Below are positions 22,969 through 34,498 of a stretch of DNA of 64,000 nt, piece after piece. Source of the DNA: Aeromonas veronii (lineage in GTDB: Bacteria; Pseudomonadota; Gammaproteobacteria; Enterobacterales; Aeromonadaceae); assembly GCF_040215105.1 (NCBI RefSeq), contig NZ_CP157875.1:65001-129000 (forward strand). Direction: 5' to 3'. The notes under the pieces were generated by a model. It was not told the DNA's origin. It was given only the letters and a program-made list of their open reading frames with translations, and did not search any database. The translations under genes were made by a program, and so were the position numbers. Within the stretch, counting starts at the first letter, position 1. Every line of letters starts with the position of its first letter.

Positions 22969-24459
22969 TCAGGCTTCCAGCAAACGGGTGGCCCAGCCCA
23001 TCTTCTGCTGGCGCTCCACTTCCAGGCGGAGCTCGCTGGCCCGCAGGTAGTGTTCGTCCAGCCAGCCCTTGGGCAGGGTCAGGGCCAGGGCATCCTCGTT
23101 GGCTTCCAGGGTGAAGCGGGGTACCGTGCCCTGGGTGCGACGCATGCAGAGAATGAGGGCGATGCGCAGGATGCGGGCCAGCCGGATCGCCTGGCGACCG
23201 GTGACGGCCCCCTGCTTCTCCAGCTGCTCCAGCTTGAAATCATCCCGCTGGTTGAGCAGCAGGGCCGACAACAGCTTCTTCTGGGCCGGGGTGAAGCCCG
23301 GCATGTCGATGTTGTCGATGATGTAGGCCGCGTGTTGCGGGGCCTTCTTGTACTCGATGCAGAGCCCGATCTCGTGCAGCAGGGCGGCATAACGGAGTAT
23401 GGGGCGACCATAGCGTCGGGAGAGACGCCAGGCCGGCTGCAACTGGTTGAACGCCTCGACGGCGGTGTCGCGTACCCGCTCGGCATGTTCCTTGTCGAGC
23501 TGATAGCGGTTGATCAGGCTGTCGGCGGTACGATCCCGGGCGTCACAGTCGTGATTGTTGCCGAGCAGACCGTAGATCAGTCCTTCCCGCAATGCGCCAC
23601 CGGCGAGGGTCATGCTCTCGATGCCGAGGGTCTCGAAGATGGCTATGAGGATGGCGAGACCGGAGGGGAACACGGTCAGCCGCTCGGCCGCCAGCCCTTC
23701 CAGCCGAAGCTGGTCCAGCTTGCCGCAGGCGATGGCCTGACCCATCAGCTCCTGCAGCTTCGGCAGGGTAACTCGCTCGCTCTTGCCCTGGGCCAGCATG
23801 ATCTCCTGCAGCGCCTGGACGGTGCCGGAGGCGCCGACGCAGGTGCGCCAGCCGAGGGTCTTGTAATCCTCGGCCACGTTTTCCAGCACCGTCTTGGCGC
23901 TGGCGATGGCCTGGTTGAAACGGGTCTCGGAGAGCTCGCCGTCACCGAAGTGATTGTTGAGCCAGGTGACGCAACCCATGTGCAGGCTGTTGAGGAGTTT
24001 GGCCTCGCTGTGCTCGCCGATCACCAGTTCGGTACTGGCGCCGCCGATGTCGATCACCAGCCGGTTGCCTTCCCCGGCGGAGGTCCAGGAGACCCCCTCG
24101 TAGATGGTCTTGGCCTCTTCCTCGCCCGAGATGATCTCGATGCTGTGGTTGAGCACCCGTTCCGCTTCGCTCAGGAACTCGTCGACGTTGGTGGCAAGGC
24201 GCAAGGTGGCGGTGCCCACCACCCGGATGTTGTCGGACGGAATGTCCTGCAACTGCTCGGAGAACAGACGCAGACAGTCCCAGCCCCGCTCCATGGCGGC
24301 GCGGCTGAGGCGAAATTCCGAATCGAGACCGGCGGCGAGGCGAACCTTGCGCTTGACCTTGGTGACGGTGCGCAGCGCACCGGCGACCTCGCGCACCACC
24401 AGCATGTGAAAGCTGTTGGAGCCGAGGTCGATGGCGGCATAGAGCGGCGAGTTGTGCAA
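22969..24459 (-). CDS. gppA: Guanosine pentaphosphate phosphohydrolase GppA
   Basis: A 496-residue Ppx/GppA family enzyme that converts pppGpp to ppGpp and can act on polyphosphate. It has the ASKHA phosphate loops AAIDLGSNSFHMLV near the N-terminus and VIDIGGASTELV (about 145), SGEEEA, and a C-terminal HD-like helical domain (RYAALLHEIGLCIEY). GppA rather than Ppx is favoured by length and by its position just downstream of rhlB, as in E. coli. Confidence 0.93.
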   Translation of the reverse strand: MHNSPLYAAIDLGSNSFHMLVVREVAGALRTVTKVKRKVRLAAGLDSEFRLSRAAMERGWDCLRLFSEQLQDIPSDNIRVVGTATLRLATNVDEFLSEAERVLNHSIEIISGEEEAKTIYEGVSWTSAGEGNRLVIDIGGASTELVIGEHSEAKLLNSLHMGCVTWLNNHFGDGELSETRFNQAIASAKTVLENVAEDYKTLGWRTCVGASGTVQALQEIMLAQGKSERVTLPKLQELMGQAIACGKLDQLRLEGLAAERLTVFPSGLAILIAIFETLGIESMTLAGGALREGLIYGLLGNNHDCDARDRTADSLINRYQLDKEHAERVRDTAVEAFNQLQPAWRLSRRYGRPILRYAALLHEIGLCIEYKKAPQHAAYIIDNIDMPGFTPAQKKLLSALLLNQRDDFKLEQLEKQGAVTGRQAIRLARILRIALILCMRRTQGTVPRFTLEANEDALALTLPKGWLDEHYLRASELRLEVERQQKMGWATRLLEA

Positions 24460-24473
24460 CTGGGCCTGTCCTG

Positions 24474-25760
24474 TCAGTTCTTGCGGGGCGGACGGCGGCG
24501 GTTGTTGCTGTTGCCACCCTGGCGATCACGCATGTTGCGGTTCACCGGCTGACGATTGCGGAACACCCGTTTCGGGGCGGTCACATCATCCAGCAGCGCC
24601 TCGCGGTCATACTTGCTGACCGGGATGGGGTGATGGATGTACTCCTCGATGGCCGGCAGGTTGAAGGCATAGTCTTCACAGGCCAGGCTGATGGAGTGAC
24701 CGCTCTTGCCGGCGCGACCGGTACGACCGATGCGGTGTACGTAGTCCTCGGCGTCGTCGGGCAGGTCGTAGTTGAAGACGTGGGTCACGTCAGGGATGTG
24801 CAGACCACGGGCGGCCACGTCGGTGGCGACCAGGATGTCCAGCTGACCCTTGGTGAACTCTTCCAGGATCTTCATCCGCTTCTTCTGGGGCACATCACCG
24901 GTCAGCAGGCCGACGCGGTGGCCGTCGTTCTCCAGCCAGGCGTGGACGTCTTCACACACATGCTTGGTGTTGGCGAAGACGATGGCCTTCTCCGGCCACT
25001 CCTCTTCCATCAGGGAGAGCAGCAGCAGCATCTTGTCTTCATTGGAGGGGTAGAACAGCTCCTCCTTGATGCGCACGCCGGTCATCTGCTCCGGCTCGAC
25101 CTGCACGTGTTCCGGGTGGTTCATGTGCTCGTAGGCCAGCTCCTGCACCCGCAGGGAGAGGGTGGCGGAGAACAGCATGCTCAGACGCTCGGTGGCGGGG
25201 GGCATGCGGCGGAACAGGAAGCGGATGTCCTTGATGAAGCCGAGATCGAACATGCGATCCGCTTCGTCCAAGACGACGACCTGGATGTTGCCGAGATCGA
25301 TGACCTTGGACTTGAAGTAGTCGATGATGCGGCCCGTGGTGCCGATCAGGATGTCGACACCCTGCTCCAGCACGGCCAGCTGCTTGTCGTATCCTTCGCC
25401 ACCGTAGGCGAGACCGAGCTTCAGGCCGGTCGAGGCCGCCATGCTCTCGGCATCGTTGTGGATCTGCACCGCCAGCTCACGGGTCGGGGCCATGATGATG
25501 GCGCGCGGCTGGTTGATGAGGCGCGGCTTGGTCAGCGGATGGGTCAACAGATAGTTGAAGGTCGCAGCCAGGAAGGCGAGGGTTTTGCCGGTTCCCGTCT
25601 GGGCCTGACCGGCCAGGTCATGGCCTTCTACCAGCAGTGGCAGAGACAGCGCCTGGATGGGGGTGCAATAGTGAAATCCCTTTGATTCCAGACCAGCCAG
25701 AACTTCGGGTTCGAGGCCCATTTGGGCGAATTTTTCGGTCGTTAGATGTGTTTTGCTCAT
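24474..25760 (-). CDS. rhlB: ATP-dependent RNA helicase RhlB
   Basis: A 428-residue DEAD-box helicase of the RNA degradosome. Motifs: [11 protein letters not shown] (Q motif), AQTGTGKT (I), PTRELAVQI (Ia), [13 protein letters not shown] (II), SATL (III), [22 protein letters not shown] (V) and [10 protein letters not shown] (VI). The basic tail ([22 protein letters not shown], taken in parts) is RNA-binding-like. It is divergent from trxA across about 110 bases and leads rhlB-gppA-rof. Confidence 0.95.
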   Translation of the reverse strand: MSKTHLTTEKFAQMGLEPEVLAGLESKGFHYCTPIQALSLPLLVEGHDLAGQAQTGTGKTLAFLAATFNYLLTHPLTKPRLINQPRAIIMAPTRELAVQIHNDAESMAASTGLKLGLAYGGEGYDKQLAVLEQGVDILIGTTGRIIDYFKSKVIDLGNIQVVVLDEADRMFDLGFIKDIRFLFRRMPPATERLSMLFSATLSLRVQELAYEHMNHPEHVQVEPEQMTGVRIKEELFYPSNEDKMLLLLSLMEEEWPEKAIVFANTKHVCEDVHAWLENDGHRVGLLTGDVPQKKRMKILEEFTKGQLDILVATDVAARGLHIPDVTHVFNYDLPDDAEDYVHRIGRTGRAGKSGHSISLACEDYAFNLPAIEEYIHHPIPVSKYDREALLDDVTAPKRVFRNRQPVNRNMRDRQGGNSNNRRRPPRKN

Positions 25761-25873
25761 GGCGGTAGGTTATCAGGTTAGGCTTGCAATAATAAACAGG
25801 ATCATTTCAAATAGGGCAACTATTGCCTTTGTTGATCCGTCAATAAAGCCTTAATTACTGACTGGAGTTGGAG

Positions 25874-26200
25874 ATGAGTGACAAGATTGTTCAGCTGAGC
25901 GATGCCAGCTTCGAGGCTGATGTAATCAAAGCCGACAGCCCCGTTCTGGTAGATTTCTGGGCTGAATGGTGCGGTCCGTGCAAGATGATTGCCCCCATCC
26001 TGAACGAAGTCGCCCAAGAATATGCCGGTCGCGTGACCGTGGCGAAATTGAATATCGATCATAACGCCGACACGCCGCCCAAGTATGGCATTCGCGGTAT
26101 CCCGACCCTGCTGCTGTTCAAGAATGGCGAAGTGGCAGCGACCAAGGTCGGTGCCCTCTCCAAGACTCAGCTGAAAGAGTTCCTGGACGGTAACCTGTAA
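25874..26200 (+). CDS. trxA: Thioredoxin 1 TrxA
   Basis: A 108-residue cytosolic thioredoxin with the active site WCGPC ([11 protein letters not shown]), the cis-proline loop RGIPTLLLF and the usual length. It reduces ribonucleotide reductase, PAPS reductase and, via DsbD-type proteins, periplasmic partners. ATG 25874 follows ttggag; a TTG at 25868 is unlikely. Position between rhlB and rho is conserved with E. coli. Confidence 0.97.
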   Translation: MSDKIVQLSDASFEADVIKADSPVLVDFWAEWCGPCKMIAPILNEVAQEYAGRVTVAKLNIDHNADTPPKYGIRGIPTLLLFKNGEVAATKVGALSKTQLKEFLDGNL

Positions 26201-26207
26201 TAATCAA

Positions 26208-26244
26208 GAAGGAGCGCATTGCAATAATGCGCTCCTTGTGTTTT
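26208..26244 (+). terminator. Terminator after trxA
   Basis: Stem aaggagcgcatt/aatgcgctcctt with loop gcaat, followed by gtgtttta; the T run is imperfect. Confidence 0.7.
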
Positions 26245-26406
26245 ATCACCTAGACGCTCATCCCGATTGGTGCTAGTTTATCGCTCGTTTGCTAACCTTT
26301 TTGCCTGACTCTTTGCTTCACATCAGCCTGGCAAGTCAAATCCGATCAGCATCAATCCAGCAGACTGTCTCCTCATTTCAATCCTTGCTTACAGACTTTC
26401 ACCACT
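26245..26406 (+). promoter_or_regulatory. C-rich rho leader, candidate rut/autoregulation region
   Basis: The leader before rho is C-rich and G-poor: my count for 26341-26400 is 20 C and 7 G. No clear Shine-Dalgarno precedes the rho ATG (cagactttcaccactATG). E. coli rho is autoregulated by Rho-dependent termination in its leader, and this composition fits a similar rut element. Confidence 0.6.
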
Positions 26407-27672
<1,266 letters not shown>

Positions 27673-27689
27673 TGATGTAGCAGAATGAC

Positions 27690-27720
27690 AAAACCGCGGC
27701 CCAGGTCGCGGTTTTTGTTT
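27690..27720 (+). terminator. Terminator after rho
   Basis: Stem aaaaccgcg/cgcggtttt with an eight-base loop, followed by tgttt. Confidence 0.88.
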
Positions 27721-27794
27721 ATCTATTTGCCGGTGCCCTTAGTACTATGGGGCCAGGACGCCACAAGGCCGGATGTCACAAGGATAGAGACGTC

Positions 27795-28799
27795 ATGAAG
27801 CTGATTTTCTTGCTATGGATTGGGTGGCTGCTGGCCGCACCCGTGCAGGCCGATTCTCCCCCGCAACGCAATGCCCCCCTGGTGGCGGACGAAGGGCTGC
27901 AGGGGCACCTCGACTACCTGCACAGCCGGCTCGCGCTCGAACAGTTTGCCGCCATGGACTCCCTGCTGGAGACCCTGGCCCTGGGTCAGCGTGAATACCT
28001 GCAATATCAGGTGCTGGCGGGTCTCAAGACGGTCAGTCATCCGAGCCCTGCACTCCATGCCTGGGTGCGGGCGCAGGCCGCCAAGGCGCCGCAATGGCTG
28101 GTGGAAGGGGAGGTGGACGGCTTCCTGGTGCAGCTGCCCGCCTATGATTTCGCCGCCGAAGCGCGGCTGGTGCTGAACCGCTGGCAACAGCTCGCCTGGC
28201 AGGACAACTATCGCCAGCAGCTGGCGCGAGACAGTTTCGATTTCAAACAGCTCTACTACAGCCGCAACCCGGAGCTGGCGCAGCAACAGCAGGCGTTGCT
28301 GACGGTGCTGGACAGCCAGCCGACCGCCGTGCAGCGTCGTGAGGCCCAGCGGCTGGCCGCCCAACCCCTCTTCCTGCCGGACAACCAGTTGCTGCTGCAT
28401 CTCATCGAGCGGACCGGCAACCCTGACTTGTACCAGAAACTGTGGCGTCAGCCAGTGGATAACGACAGCCTGGCTGCATTGAGCAGCATACCCCGCTTCT
28501 ACCATGGCCAGACGGCGAGCGATCTGCTGATCGCCGCCAGCCGCAATGAACGGCTGATGATCCCGGCCCTGCATCAATTGAGCCGACTCTCCCCCCTGCC
28601 GGACGAGGCCCGCCAATACCTGCTGGCGGAGCTCGGCAAGCAGCAATACAGCGGTCTGGTGGCCGGCGTGTTGCTGCAACTGGACGAACCCAGGCTGTTG
28701 GCCCAGCTGGCGGACAGGCTCACCCATCAGGAGCGGCGTCACACCATGTCCGTCCTGCGGCCCGATACGGGTACACCGGATGGCCAGCCGGGGTTATAA
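27795..28799 (+). CDS. Hypothetical exported protein, helical
   Basis: A 334-residue protein with a signal peptide (MKLIFLLWIGWLLAAPVQA, cleavage after ALA-type VQA) and a mature part that is L/Q/A-rich and mostly helical, with repeated patterns such as LLETLALGQ, LLTVLDSQ, LLQLDEPRLLAQL. This suggests a TPR- or HEAT-like alpha solenoid, but I do not recognise a family. ATG 27795 is chosen over an upstream in-frame start because it gives the signal peptide. It ends about 30 bases before ubiD and may share its transcript. Confidence 0.75.
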   Translation: MKLIFLLWIGWLLAAPVQADSPPQRNAPLVADEGLQGHLDYLHSRLALEQFAAMDSLLETLALGQREYLQYQVLAGLKTVSHPSPALHAWVRAQAAKAPQWLVEGEVDGFLVQLPAYDFAAEARLVLNRWQQLAWQDNYRQQLARDSFDFKQLYYSRNPELAQQQQALLTVLDSQPTAVQRREAQRLAAQPLFLPDNQLLLHLIERTGNPDLYQKLWRQPVDNDSLAALSSIPRFYHGQTASDLLIAASRNERLMIPALHQLSRLSPLPDEARQYLLAELGKQQYSGLVAGVLLQLDEPRLLAQLADRLTHQERRHTMSVLRPDTGTPDGQPGL

Positions 28800-28829
28800 T
28801 GCGCCATCGCCTGCACACAGGGTACCCGC

Positions 28830-30299
28830 ATGAAATACAAGGACTTGCGTGATTTTATCGCGCAGCTGGAACAGAACGGACAGCTCAAGCGCATCACGCG
28901 CGAGATAGACCCCTATCTGGAGATGACCGAGATCAGCGATCGCACCCTGCGTGCCGGTGGCCCGGCCCTGCTGTTCGAAAATCCCAAGGGTTATGCCATG
29001 CCGGTGCTGACCAATTTGTTCGGCACGCCGGATCGGGTCGCCATGGGTATGGGTCAGCCCAATGTCGGCGCCCTGCGTCAGGTGGGCACCTGGCTCTCCT
29101 ACCTGAAAGAGCCCGAGCCTCCCCGTGGCCTCAAGGAGCTGATGGAGAAGCTGCCCATCTTCAAGCAGGTGCTGAACATGCCGACCAAGCGTCTCTCCTC
29201 GGCCCCCTGTCAGCAGGTGGTATTGGAAGGTGACGCGGTCGATCTCGACCAGATCCCGATCCAGCACTGCTGGCCCGGTGACGTCGCCCCCCTGGTGACT
29301 TGGGGCCTGACCATCACCCGCGGCCCCTACAAGAAACGGCAGAACCTCGGCATCTACCGCCAGCAGAAGATCGGCAAGAACAAGCTGATCATGCGCTGGC
29401 TGGATCATCGGGGCGGGGCCATCGATTTTCGTGAGTGGCAGGAGGCGCACCCCGGTGAACGCTTCCCGGTGGTGGTGGCGCTCGGCGCCGATCCGGCCAC
29501 CATACTCGGCGCCGTGACGCCGGTACCGGATACCCTCTCGGAGTACGCCTTCGCCGGTCTGTTGCGGGGGAGTCGCACCGAGGTGGTGAAGGCCCTGAGC
29601 TGCGAGCTGGAGGTGCCCGCCAGCGCCGAGATCGTGCTGGAAGGCTACCTGGAGCCCGGCGAGATGGCACCGGAAGGCCCCTATGGGGATCACACCGGTT
29701 ACTACAACGAGGTGGACGAGTTCCCGGTGTTCACCATCACCCACATGACCATGCGACGCGACGCCATCTATCACAGCACCTATACCGGCCGTCCCCCCGA
29801 TGAGCCGGCGGTGCTCGGGGTGGCGCTGAACGAGGTGTTCGTGCCGCTGCTGCAGAAGCAGTTCCCCGAGATCGTGGACTTCTACCTGCCGCCGGAGGGG
29901 TGCTCCTACCGGATGGCGGTGGTGACCATCAAGAAACGCTACCCCGGCCATGCCAAGCGGGTCATGCTGGGGGTTTGGTCCTTCCTGCGCCAGTTCATGT
30001 ACACCAAGTTCGTGATCGTCTGCGACGACGACATCAACGCCCGGGACTGGAAGGACGTGATCTGGGCCATCACCACCCGGATGGATCCGGCGCGGGACAC
30101 CACCCTGATCGAGCACACGCCCATCGATTACCTCGACTTCGCCTCACCGGTCTCCGGGCTCGGCTCCAAGATGGGGCTGGATGCCACCAACAAGTGGCCG
30201 GGGGAGACGAACCGCGAGTGGGGTCAGCCCATCGTCCAGGACGAGGCGGTGAAGCAGAAGATCGACGCCATCTGGGATGAATTGAAGATCCTGGACTAG
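28830..30299 (+). CDS. ubiD: 3-octaprenyl-4-hydroxybenzoate carboxy-lyase UbiD
   Basis: A 489-residue prenylated-FMN-dependent decarboxylase of ubiquinone biosynthesis. UbiD landmarks include [14 protein letters not shown] at the start, the [15 protein letters not shown] and NLGIYRQQ prFMN-binding segments, the catalytic E-R-E type residues around SRTEVVKAL and [11 protein letters not shown], and the [12 protein letters not shown]-terminal block. The length fits E. coli UbiD (497). fre follows, as in E. coli. Confidence 0.95.
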   Translation: MKYKDLRDFIAQLEQNGQLKRITREIDPYLEMTEISDRTLRAGGPALLFENPKGYAMPVLTNLFGTPDRVAMGMGQPNVGALRQVGTWLSYLKEPEPPRGLKELMEKLPIFKQVLNMPTKRLSSAPCQQVVLEGDAVDLDQIPIQHCWPGDVAPLVTWGLTITRGPYKKRQNLGIYRQQKIGKNKLIMRWLDHRGGAIDFREWQEAHPGERFPVVVALGADPATILGAVTPVPDTLSEYAFAGLLRGSRTEVVKALSCELEVPASAEIVLEGYLEPGEMAPEGPYGDHTGYYNEVDEFPVFTITHMTMRRDAIYHSTYTGRPPDEPAVLGVALNEVFVPLLQKQFPEIVDFYLPPEGCSYRMAVVTIKKRYPGHAKRVMLGVWSFLRQFMYTKFVIVCDDDINARDWKDVIWAITTRMDPARDTTLIEHTPIDYLDFASPVSGLGSKMGLDATNKWPGETNREWGQPIVQDEAVKQKIDAIWDELKILD

Positions 30300-30516
30300 C
30301 CGCTGAGGCGGTCGGCGCGCCCGTTCGATGAAAAAGGGCGGTGCCGGGCCGGGTTGAATGATGCAATGGCGCCTGTTTCCGGCCAGTCGGTGCACAAAGA
30401 GCGGTATTGCCGGCCTGAATTGGGTATGCTCGACTGACCGGACCCCTGGCGGGTCGCCAGAACACAGTGAATCAATGAGTGAAAACGGGCCGGGCTGGCC
30501 CGTCAAAAGGACAAGA

Positions 30517-31215
30517 ATGCAACGTATCAAGTGCCGCGTAGAGGAACTGCGCGAATATGTCGACACCATCTGGCATGTGGCCCTGGCGCCGCAGCAGGCC
30601 ATCAGCTTCAAGCCCGGCCAGTATCTGCTGGTGGTGATGAGTGACTCGGACAAGCGCCCCTTCTCCATCGCCAACTCGCCGACCCGTGACGGTGTGCTGG
30701 AGTTGCAGATCGGAGCCACCCCGGAGAACGCCTACGCTGGCCAGGTGCTGGCGCGCATGCGTGAGCAGGGGGAGATCGAGATCGAACTGGCGGCAGGCAA
30801 GGCCTTCCTGCGGGACGAATCCCCGCGCCCCCTGATCCTGATGGCGGGCGGCACAGGTTTCTCCTATGCCCGTTCCATCCTGGAATATCTGATGGCGACC
30901 GGCAGCAAGCGCCCGGTGTTCCTCTACTGGGGTGTGCGTCAGGCGCACTGGCTGTACGAGCAGGCGCAGATGCAGCAGTGGGCGCAAGACTATGCCCCGC
31001 TCACCTTCGTGCCCGTGGTACAGGAGCCGGAAGTGGACTGGACCGGCCGCACCGGGCTGGTGCACAAGGCCATCATGGACGACTTCGTCAGTCTGCATGA
31101 CTACGACATCTATGTGGCGGGTCGCTTCGAGATGGCGGGGGCCGCCCGGGAAGAGTTCAAGGTGCTGGGGGCCGAACCCGAGCGCATCTTCGGGGATGCC
31201 TACGAGTTCATTTGA
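30517..31215 (+). CDS. fre: NAD(P)H-flavin reductase Fre
   Basis: A 232-residue reductase of free flavins, matching the E. coli protein (233). The FAD-domain signature RPFSIANSP and the NAD-domain motif LMAGGTGFSYARSIL are intact. Reduced flavin can feed Fe(III) reduction and, in the ubiX-ubiD pathway, FMN chemistry. Start ATG 30517 follows aaaagg; the in-frame upstream ATG at 30358 would add an unrelated tail. Confidence 0.95.
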   Translation: MQRIKCRVEELREYVDTIWHVALAPQQAISFKPGQYLLVVMSDSDKRPFSIANSPTRDGVLELQIGATPENAYAGQVLARMREQGEIEIELAAGKAFLRDESPRPLILMAGGTGFSYARSILEYLMATGSKRPVFLYWGVRQAHWLYEQAQMQQWAQDYAPLTFVPVVQEPEVDWTGRTGLVHKAIMDDFVSLHDYDIYVAGRFEMAGAAREEFKVLGAEPERIFGDAYEFI

Positions 31216-31368
31216 GCGCCGACGGCGAAGCCGTGATCAAGGCTCAGGTGCTGCTCGCTTATGTGCGGTAAAGAGTGCTCATGTATATCGATACACTCCG
31301 GTTCCTGCGCTTCGCCTTGCTGACGGCTTCTCGCAACGGCCCTTGAACCTCTTCACTGTTCCAGAAAC

Positions 31369-31400
31369 AACAAACCCCAGCCTGGCTGGGGTTTGTTTTA
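31369..31400. terminator. Terminator between fre and ubiK
   Basis: Stem acaaaccccagc/gctggggtttgt followed by ttta; works for convergent fre and ubiK. Confidence 0.85.
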
Positions 31401-31439
31401 TGTGCGCCGAGGGCTGGTCCGTGCGCGCGCGGAAGGGGC

Positions 31440-31697
31440 TTATTCGCCCTTGGCGGCGAGCTGCTGCTCCAGCTGGGCCAGCTTGGCTTCCAGGGCGGTC
31501 AGCTTTTCCCGGGTGCGCAGCAGCACCTTGGTCTGCACGTCGAACTCCTCGCGGCTGACCAGATCCAGCTTGTTCAGCTGGGATTGCAGTACCTGACGGG
31601 TTTTCTTCTCCACCTCTTCACCCATGCTGCGAATGCCGGGGGGCAGGGCGTTGTGTACCTGTTTGGCGATCTCTTCCAGTTTTTTCGGGTCGATCAT
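31440..31697 (-). CDS. ubiK: Ubiquinone biosynthesis accessory factor UbiK
   Basis: An 85-residue protein of the UbiK (YqiC/BMFP) family: an N-terminal amphipathic segment ([22 protein letters not shown]) and a C-terminal coiled coil ([20 protein letters not shown]). UbiK binds UbiJ to form a lipid-binding partner of the soluble Ubi complex. The ribosome site aaggag precedes the ATG. It stands alone on the minus strand between two plus-strand genes. Confidence 0.9.
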   Translation of the reverse strand: MIDPKKLEEIAKQVHNALPPGIRSMGEEVEKKTRQVLQSQLNKLDLVSREEFDVQTKVLLRTREKLTALEAKLAQLEQQLAAKGE

Positions 31698-32000
31698 GGG
31701 GTTCTCCTTAAGCGATGGGCCATTCTACCGACAAATCCCTCCCTTTGCCGAGATCGGGGCTGGCTTTTTGCGCCTCGCGGGCACGCTGGCTCTGGTCGGG
31801 TCTGGTGTTGCGCCGGATGCTGTTACTCTCCGCCGCCGGGGTGACAATTCCAATTCCTTGATGTTGTACACAAAAAAAGCAGATCAGATGACCGACCAGA
31901 GGCTTATCAATTGTTGCGTTGCTGTTAATATGTTTCGGTCGGGTTTGAACCCTACCCCGTCAGGCTCATCATGGATAACAACATAAAAAGAGATAAGGAT
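31698..32000. other. Intergenic region between ubiK and the lipase
   Basis: About 300 bases holding the divergent promoters of ubiK and the lipase gene. The half nearer the lipase is AT-rich (caaaaaaagcagatcagatg and gttgctgttaatatgtttcgg). I see no gene, repeat or confident operator here. Confidence 0.5.
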
Positions 32001-34418
32001 ATGAAAAAAAACCTGATTTATGCAGCCGTCCTCAGTGCGCTATTGAGCGGTTGCGGTGGCAGTGACGATAACAAAGGCGATACCTCCAGCTATCTCGACT
32101 ACCTGCTGAGCGGTTCCAATGCCGTTCGCCCCAGTGCCCTCGCTGCCCGTGCCTCCGACGGTACCCTGAAGTTCTCCACCGAAACGGCGGATCTCTCCAA
32201 CCCTGTCTCCGCGCTCTCCACCCTGGATGGCTGGTCCACAACCCAGGCCATCCAGGTCGTGCCCGTGACCGCCTCGGGGATCAGCATCAAGGCTCCGGCC
32301 GCAGCCGAGTTTGCGGCGTCCGTCGCCCCGCTCTATCTGCTTGAACTGGAGTTTGACAGCGCGGCCCTGCGCCCGAGCGGAGTGAAGAAGCAGCTGACCT
32401 ACGGGGTGGACTTCGTGGTGGCCGAGGCGGGTGGCAAGCTGAATCTGGTGCCTCTCAAGCCGCTCAATCCCTCTTCCTATTACATGATAGTGGCGACCGA
32501 TACCCTCAAGGACAGCAACGGCAATGCCGTGCGTGCCGGCTCCGACTACAGCAACTACAAGAGCAACCCGGGCAGCAGTGCCCAGGATCAGACCATCAAC
32601 GGTCTGATCACCCTGCAGGAGGGGCTGTTCAAGGCCGCCACCGGCATCACCAGCGATCACGTGATCTTCTCCGACTGGTTTGGTACCCAGTCCGGTGCCG
32701 ATGTGCTGGTGGCGGTGAAAGGAGCGGCGGCATCCGTGCTGAAGAGCCCGACCCTGGATGCGGCGGCCCTGTGGAAACAGGATGCGCTTGGCCATACCAG
32801 CCTGCCGGGTACCTACACCCTGGGGGTGACGGCGAACGCCGCCTTCCTGACCCAGCTGGAGGCCGAGCCATTCCTGCCTCAGGAGCAAAAGGATGCCATC
32901 GCCGCTGCCGTGGTCGCCAACCCGACTCTGAGCGGCCTGGCGAGCGCCACCAAGGTCTATACCGGTGCGGTCAAGCTGCCTTACTTCCTCTCCTCACCGG
33001 CCACCGCCGGTTCCTGGGACAAGGCCAAGACCCAGTCCTGGCACGGCGCCATCCCCAGCCTGTACGCCATCGCCAATGCCCTGAAGGCGGGCGACAGCGA
33101 GGTGATCGGCGGTCTGGTGGGGGCGGGAGTGGATCCGGCCCTGCTGGGTACGCTCATCGCCGACCCGACCCGTCAGGCCGAGCTGCTGGCGGAGGCGAGC
33201 AAGCTGATCGGGGTGACCCTCACCTCAGGTGGCAAGGCGCTGGATCCCGAGATGAACATCGGCCGTTTCAACCCGCTGCCCAAGCTGGAAGAGGTGCAGT
33301 CCGTGCCGATGCGCATCTTCGCCGCGGCGCCGCTGTCGGCTATCACCGACGTCATCATCTATCAGCATGGCGTCACCTCGGTGAAGGAGAATGCCTATGC
33401 CCTGGCCCTGGGTCAGATCGGTGCCGGTGCCAAGGCAAGCAAGAACGTCGCCGTGGTGGTGATCGATCATCCGCTGCACGGGGAGCGTGGCTTCGCCCTG
33501 ACCGGTAGCCTGGACTCGGTGACCACCTCGGACAACCCGACCCCCTATCTGAACCTGAGCTATCTGACGGTGGCGCGGGACAACCTGAAACAGAGCGTGG
33601 CGGATCTGCTGGGCCTGCGTCTGGCGGTGGGGCTGGCCAATGCCAAGGGTGTCATCGGCACCGCCGGCAGCCTCAAGGTGCACTTCCTGGGTCATTCCCT
33701 CGGCGCCATTTCCGGGGCCAACCTGTTGGCGGTGGCCAACCAGCCGCTGGGCAACCCGACGGCCGATGCCCTGTTCAAGTTCACCACCGGCGGCCTGGCC
33801 ATGCCGGGTGGCGGCATAGCGCCGCTCTTGCTGAACTCCCCCACTTTCGGCCCGACCATACAGATGAGCGTGCTGACCGGCGGCAGTCCCGAGTTGAAGA
33901 CGGCCTTCACTGCCTATGCCCCGACCTGCAAGAGCGCGGTGGCAAGCTGCTTCGTCAACGAGTTCCTGCCGAGCCTGGATGGCACCACGCAGGCAAGCGC
34001 CGCCAGCACCCTGCAGAGCTACGTCTTCGCGGCCCAGTCGGTGCTGGACTCGGCTGATCCGATCAACCTGGCGAGCGGCATCAAGGCGGACTTCCCGCTG
34101 TTTGCCACGGAAGTGGTGGGTGATGGCGCCCTGAGCCTGCCGGATCAGGTGATCCCGAACAGCGTCGCCTCTGCGCCGCTGGCGGGGACCGAGCCGCTGT
34201 TCAAGGTGATGGGGTTGCAACCCCTGACCGCGACGGGGGCGGCCAACCACCATGCGGCTCGCTTCGTGGCTGGTGGTCACAGCTCCTTGCTGGCACCGGA
34301 CGAGAACTTCGATTCGACCGGCGCCGTGACGAGCGAGATGCAGACCCAGTTCGGCAGCTTCTTCATGAGTGGTGGCACCGCGGTCAAGGTGACCGATGGG
34401 ACCCTGCTCAAGCAGTAA
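32001..34418 (+). CDS. Lipoprotein lipase/phospholipase, Pla-1/cef (VolA-like) family
   Basis: An 805-residue exported lipoprotein: signal with lipobox LLSGC (cysteine at residue 18) followed by GGSDDN, which argues for outer-membrane or surface display. The nucleophile serine lies in GHSLG (VHFLGHSLGAISG), within an alpha/beta-hydrolase fold; preceding YQHGVTSVKEN and VVIDHPLHGERG supply the oxyanion and HG regions. A C-terminal VAGGHSSLL likely holds the catalytic histidine. Length and architecture match the Pla-1/cef extracellular lipases described in Aeromonas and the Vibrio surface lysophospholipase VolA. It is monocistronic. ATG 32001 is preceded by aagg. Confidence 0.88.
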   Translation: MKKNLIYAAVLSALLSGCGGSDDNKGDTSSYLDYLLSGSNAVRPSALAARASDGTLKFSTETADLSNPVSALSTLDGWSTTQAIQVVPVTASGISIKAPAAAEFAASVAPLYLLELEFDSAALRPSGVKKQLTYGVDFVVAEAGGKLNLVPLKPLNPSSYYMIVATDTLKDSNGNAVRAGSDYSNYKSNPGSSAQDQTINGLITLQEGLFKAATGITSDHVIFSDWFGTQSGADVLVAVKGAAASVLKSPTLDAAALWKQDALGHTSLPGTYTLGVTANAAFLTQLEAEPFLPQEQKDAIAAAVVANPTLSGLASATKVYTGAVKLPYFLSSPATAGSWDKAKTQSWHGAIPSLYAIANALKAGDSEVIGGLVGAGVDPALLGTLIADPTRQAELLAEASKLIGVTLTSGGKALDPEMNIGRFNPLPKLEEVQSVPMRIFAAAPLSAITDVIIYQHGVTSVKENAYALALGQIGAGAKASKNVAVVVIDHPLHGERGFALTGSLDSVTTSDNPTPYLNLSYLTVARDNLKQSVADLLGLRLAVGLANAKGVIGTAGSLKVHFLGHSLGAISGANLLAVANQPLGNPTADALFKFTTGGLAMPGGGIAPLLLNSPTFGPTIQMSVLTGGSPELKTAFTAYAPTCKSAVASCFVNEFLPSLDGTTQASAASTLQSYVFAAQSVLDSADPINLASGIKADFPLFATEVVGDGALSLPDQVIPNSVASAPLAGTEPLFKVMGLQPLTATGAANHHAARFVAGGHSSLLAPDENFDSTGAVTSEMQTQFGSFFMSGGTAVKVTDGTLLKQ

Positions 34419-34436
34419 GCGTCAGCCAACCATATA

Positions 34437-34463
34437 AAAACGCCGCCCTCTGGGCGGCGTTTT
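34437..34463. terminator. Bidirectional terminator between lipase and glpG
   Basis: Perfect stem aaaacgccgccc/gggcggcgtttt with loop tct, between convergent genes. Confidence 0.92.
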
Positions 34464-34498
34464 CGTTGTCGGCCATCAGAACACAGGATGGCAGGGCA